From contig JAIRMZ010000036.1 of assembly GCA_031258355.1 (NCBI GenBank), positions 1 through 7,333 on the forward strand: DNA of 7,333 nt. The letters run 5' to 3'. The stretch is from Holosporales bacterium. Its GTDB lineage: Bacteria; Pseudomonadota; Alphaproteobacteria; UBA3830; JAIRMZ01. How positions within the stretch are numbered: the stretch's first letter is position 1; every line of letters begins with the position of its first letter. This document shows positions 5,501 through 7,333 of this stretch, piece after piece. The notes beneath the pieces are model-generated. The model had not been told where the DNA came from and did not search any database. It saw only the letters and a program-made list of their open reading frames with translations. The translations under genes were made by a program, and so were the position numbers.

Positions 5501-6349
5501 GTGAATTGGCTAACAAATTTTGTACGACCAAAGATTCGGTCTCTTGTGGGAAAGTCAGATATTCCAGAGAACTTATGGAAGAAATGTCCCAGCTGCGAGC
5601 AAATGCTCTTTCACAAAGATCTGGAAGCCTCTTTCGAGGTTTGTTCTACCTGCGGATATCATCTCAGGCTGAGTACAGATCAACGTCTCGCACTCCTCTT
5701 TGATCCGGACAGTTTTCAATTCATCGCACTTCCGGAGGTCCGCCAAGATCCCTTGAAATTTAAAGATACCAAGAAGTACACAGATCGCTTAAAGGCCGCA
5801 AGAAGCGCAACAGGGCAGCAAGATGCTTTGATTATCGTTCGGGGAACGATCGGCGGCCATAACCTGGTCGCGACCCTTTTTAACTTCGATTTCATGGGAG
5901 GATCAATGGGAACCGCTGTCGGAGCGGGCTTCGTGCAGGCAGTAGACATCGCCCTTCAGGAGAAGGCTTCTTTCTTGGCAATTCCGGCCTCAGGAGGGGC
6001 ACGCATGCAGGAAGGGATCTTTTCTCTCATGCAAATGCCCAAAACAGTCGTTGCTGTTGGCCGCTTAAAACGCGCACGTCTTCCCTATCTTGTTTTGCTC
6101 ACTAACCCAACAACGGGAGGCGTCCTCGCATCCTTCGCCATGTTGGGTGATATCCATATAGCTGAACCAGGGGCGACTATTGGTTTTGCAGGAGCACGCG
6201 TTATCCAAGAGACACTGCGGCATCAGCTTCCGGAAGGTTTCCAACGATCGGAATACTTGTTCTCCCATGGTATGATTGATCTCGTGATCCCCCGTGCTCA
6301 ACAGAAAGAAACGTTGACTCGCATCCTAGGCGTTTTAAGAAAGACCTGA
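5501..6349 (+). CDS. accD: AccD, acetyl-CoA carboxylase carboxyltransferase beta subunit
   Basis: A 282-residue protein that pairs with AccA to move the carboxyl group from biotin-BCCP to acetyl-CoA, making malonyl-CoA for fatty-acid synthesis. An N-terminal four-cysteine zinc ribbon is intact (C29, C32, C48, C51: KKCPSC then EVCSTCGYHLRL). The crotonase-fold core carries FDFMGGSMGTAVG (129-141), IPASGGARMQEG (161-172), TNPTTGGVLASFAMLGDI (201-218) and IGFAGARVIQETL (227-239); the paired glycines in SGGAR and TTGG form the CoA-site oxyanion holes. It is somewhat shorter at the C-terminus than the 304-residue E. coli protein. The GTG start has GGGAGG (5489-5494) six bases before it. Neither folC, a common neighbour in this class, nor accA is present. 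Its last 15 bases overlap the end of recO on the other strand. Confidence 0.97.
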   Translation: MNWLTNFVRPKIRSLVGKSDIPENLWKKCPSCEQMLFHKDLEASFEVCSTCGYHLRLSTDQRLALLFDPDSFQFIALPEVRQDPLKFKDTKKYTDRLKAARSATGQQDALIIVRGTIGGHNLVATLFNFDFMGGSMGTAVGAGFVQAVDIALQEKASFLAIPASGGARMQEGIFSLMQMPKTVVAVGRLKRARLPYLVLLTNPTTGGVLASFAMLGDIHIAEPGATIGFAGARVIQETLRHQLPEGFQRSEYLFSHGMIDLVIPRAQQKETLTRILGVLRKT

Positions 6350-7057
6350 GAAAGCCGCTTCTTGCAAAAGACGTCGCTCTAAAGGCAAGGAAAGGGTTGG
6401 CCGCAGAGCTTGTAAGGCTCGTGCAAGGAAATATTCCGTCAGCAAAAACCCTTGCTGAAGATCCCTTAAAGAAATCTGGGCGGTCTCTTTCGGGAAAGAA
6501 ACGAGGAAAGGCGGAAGAGGAAGCAGTTTATCACGGTAAGTCCCAGCTCCCGCCTCCGAAACGGCGCAACCCGTTCGTGGAGAGACAAAGGCCAGCCCCG
6601 ACGCCTCTCCTGTTACGGCGCAGTGGGTAAGGTTTAACCCGAAACCAAGTGCTGCCAAGGCCTCTTTCTCGAAGAGGAGGTAATAAACCGGAGAGAAGAC
6701 CGAAAAACACCCCAAGAATTGCCGCAAAATCAGGAACATAGGCTCAGCCGGAGCCTGATCGACAAGCGTTCTGAGGCAGAGGGTACAAGCACTTTTCAGT
6801 GCAAGAAGCGCCAGGGGTTGTGTTAGCAGAGCGCTAAAAGGAGAAGAGATCCTTTCGTAATGGCCAAAAGCGAGGCGCTCTGTTGAGGAGGCATACCAAC
6901 GTAGCGAACCGATATCTCCTGGCTGCAGAATTAAAGAAGATTTTTTGGGAAGACTGACACGCCATCGCCCTTGCTGGCGTGTTAAAAACACACCATGACA
7001 GCGCTGTTCTCCAAAAAGGGCCTTGGAGAGAAGAATCGCTTCATCACGATATTCCAT
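6335..7057 (-). CDS. recO: RecO, recombination mediator protein
   Basis: RecO works with RecR to load RecA on SSB-coated single-stranded DNA in gap repair. The 240-residue product begins MEYRDEAILLS, close to the MEWRDEGI.L start of alphaproteobacterial RecO, and has an N-terminal OB-fold (about 1-75, including SLILQPGDIGSLRWYAS). The helical domain contains LAALGFGLNLTHCAVTG, LAFVSPRTGCAVSEAGAG and YRDKLLPLPPFL, which fit RecO of that class. No zinc-binding CxxC pair is obvious. I chose the ATG at 7057, with AAGGA just ahead; the frame also offers TTG at 7078, with AGAGG about eight bases in front, adding seven residues. The 3' end overlaps accD by 15 bases tail to tail (6335-6349), with no terminator between. 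The N-terminal half is divergent. Confidence 0.88.
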   Translation of the reverse strand: MEYRDEAILLSKALFGEQRCHGVFLTRQQGRWRVSLPKKSSLILQPGDIGSLRWYASSTERLAFGHYERISSPFSALLTQPLALLALKSACTLCLRTLVDQAPAEPMFLILRQFLGCFSVFSPVYYLLFEKEALAALGFGLNLTHCAVTGEASGLAFVSPRTGCAVSEAGAGTYRDKLLPLPPFLVSFPKETAQISLRDLQQGFLLTEYFLARALQALRPTLSLPLERRLLQEAAFSGLS

Positions 7058-7147
7058 TTCCTTAGAATGATTTTCCAAGAGATGCCTCTCTGTTTCAATC
7101 CCTTTTCCTCCTAAAGGCTGTTACTGCTTAGAATAATATTGCTTCAA

Positions 7148-7177
7148 ATTTTTCTGAGGTTGTAAAGAATTTGTCAA
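7148..7177 (-). promoter_or_regulatory. Candidate recO promoter
   Basis: A perfect TTGACA (-35) at 7177-7172 on the minus strand is followed after 18 bases by AAAAAT (7153-7148), four of six to TATAAT. It lies about 90 bases upstream of the recO start. The good -35 and poor -10 make it plausible but weak. Confidence 0.3.
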
Positions 7178-7190
7178 TAATTGCCATGTT
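7163..7190 (+). promoter_or_regulatory. Possible flagellar (sigma-28-like) promoter
   Basis: TAAAGAAT (7163-7170) and, after 12 bases, GCCATGTT (7183-7190) resemble TAAAGTTT-N11-GCCGATAA at TAAAG and GCC only. It precedes a flagellar gene by about 40 bases, which is why it is recorded. The match of the second half is poor. Confidence 0.2.
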
Positions 7191-7227
7191 AATCTCCCCA
7201 CATAGCAACAAACAGTGGAGAGCTAAA

Positions 7228-7333
7228 ATGTCCTTATTTGGAACTTTGGATGTAGCCGTGACAGGTTTTCGTGCCCAGGCGAGAAAAATGGGAAGCATTT
7301 CAAACAATATTGCTAATGCGGATACCGACGGAT
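7228..7333 (+). CDS. Flagellar hook/rod family protein, probably hook protein FlgE (N-terminal fragment)
   Basis: The first 35 codons are inside the window and the gene runs off the right edge. The ATG at 7228 has GGAGAG (7217-7222) five bases in front. The peptide starts MSLFGTLDVAVTGFRAQ and continues MGSISNNIANADTDG, the conserved N-terminal helix of the axial flagellar proteins (rod, hook and hook-associated), in which 'S.NIAN..T.G(Y/F)' is the signature. The MSLFG opening with 'SISNNIAN' is most like FlgE of alphaproteobacteria, but FlgF, FlgG or FlgK cannot be excluded from this much sequence, so no symbol is given. These proteins are exported by the flagellar type III system and assemble outside the inner membrane. 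It suggests a flagellar cluster to the right. Confidence 0.82.
   Translation, partial: MSLFGTLDVAVTGFRAQARKMGSISNNIANADTDG

Noticed and set aside
5479..5703. 74-codon frame starting just before accD in another frame
   Set aside because: It has no Shine-Dalgarno, whereas GGGAGG is placed exactly for the accD GTG at 5501; its codons follow accD constraints.
1..7333. tRNA, rRNA, CRISPR, insertion sequence, phage or defence genes
   Set aside because: No repeats, transposase motifs or RNA-gene signatures were seen; almost all sequence is accounted for by recognised housekeeping genes.

Overview
The window reads as the chromosome of a flagellated alphaproteobacterium. The evidence is the yebC-ruvC-ruvA-ruvB order, a RecO whose motifs match the alphaproteobacterial form (MEYRDEAILL start, GFGLNL..CAVTG, YRDKLLPLP), an IHF-beta-type protein, an S16 with a long basic/Ala tail, and an MSLFG-type flagellar rod/hook protein at the right edge. 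G+C looks close to half by eye. Genes are tightly packed, with several overlaps, and about half the starts are GTG or TTG. This could fit a compact, possibly host-associated lineage, but the genus cannot be told from the sequence alone.

Left part (1-5014, minus strand): nine genes on one strand, read from right to left. First comes rpsP-rimM-trmD (ribosomal protein S16, 16S maturation factor, tRNA m1G37 methyltransferase). Then come an ABC amino-acid-type permease and its ATPase, and then yebC-ruvC-ruvA and the first 23 codons of ruvB (translation factor or regulator plus Holliday-junction resolution). The permease/ATPase pair sits where many proteobacteria have rplS, and no substrate-binding protein is present. 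Small hairpins lie between the ATPase gene and yebC.

Middle (5015-6349): a 159-bp divergent spacer holds a near-consensus promoter facing right. It is followed by ihfB and accD (carboxyltransferase beta subunit of acetyl-CoA carboxylase), both with GTG starts behind GGGAGG ribosome sites.

Right part (6335-7333): recO on the minus strand converges on accD with a 15-bp overlap of their 3' coding ends. A 170-bp AT-rich spacer then leads to the first 35 codons of a flagellar hook/rod gene on the plus strand.

Nearly all of the window is conserved housekeeping sequence. I see no tRNA, rRNA, IS element, CRISPR array or long repeat, and no convincing new system. The points worth a second look are the unusual transporter module (reduced ATPase, missing binding protein, overlapping short ORF at its start), the intergenic hairpins and the gene-end overlap. 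No gap between genes exceeds 300 bases.
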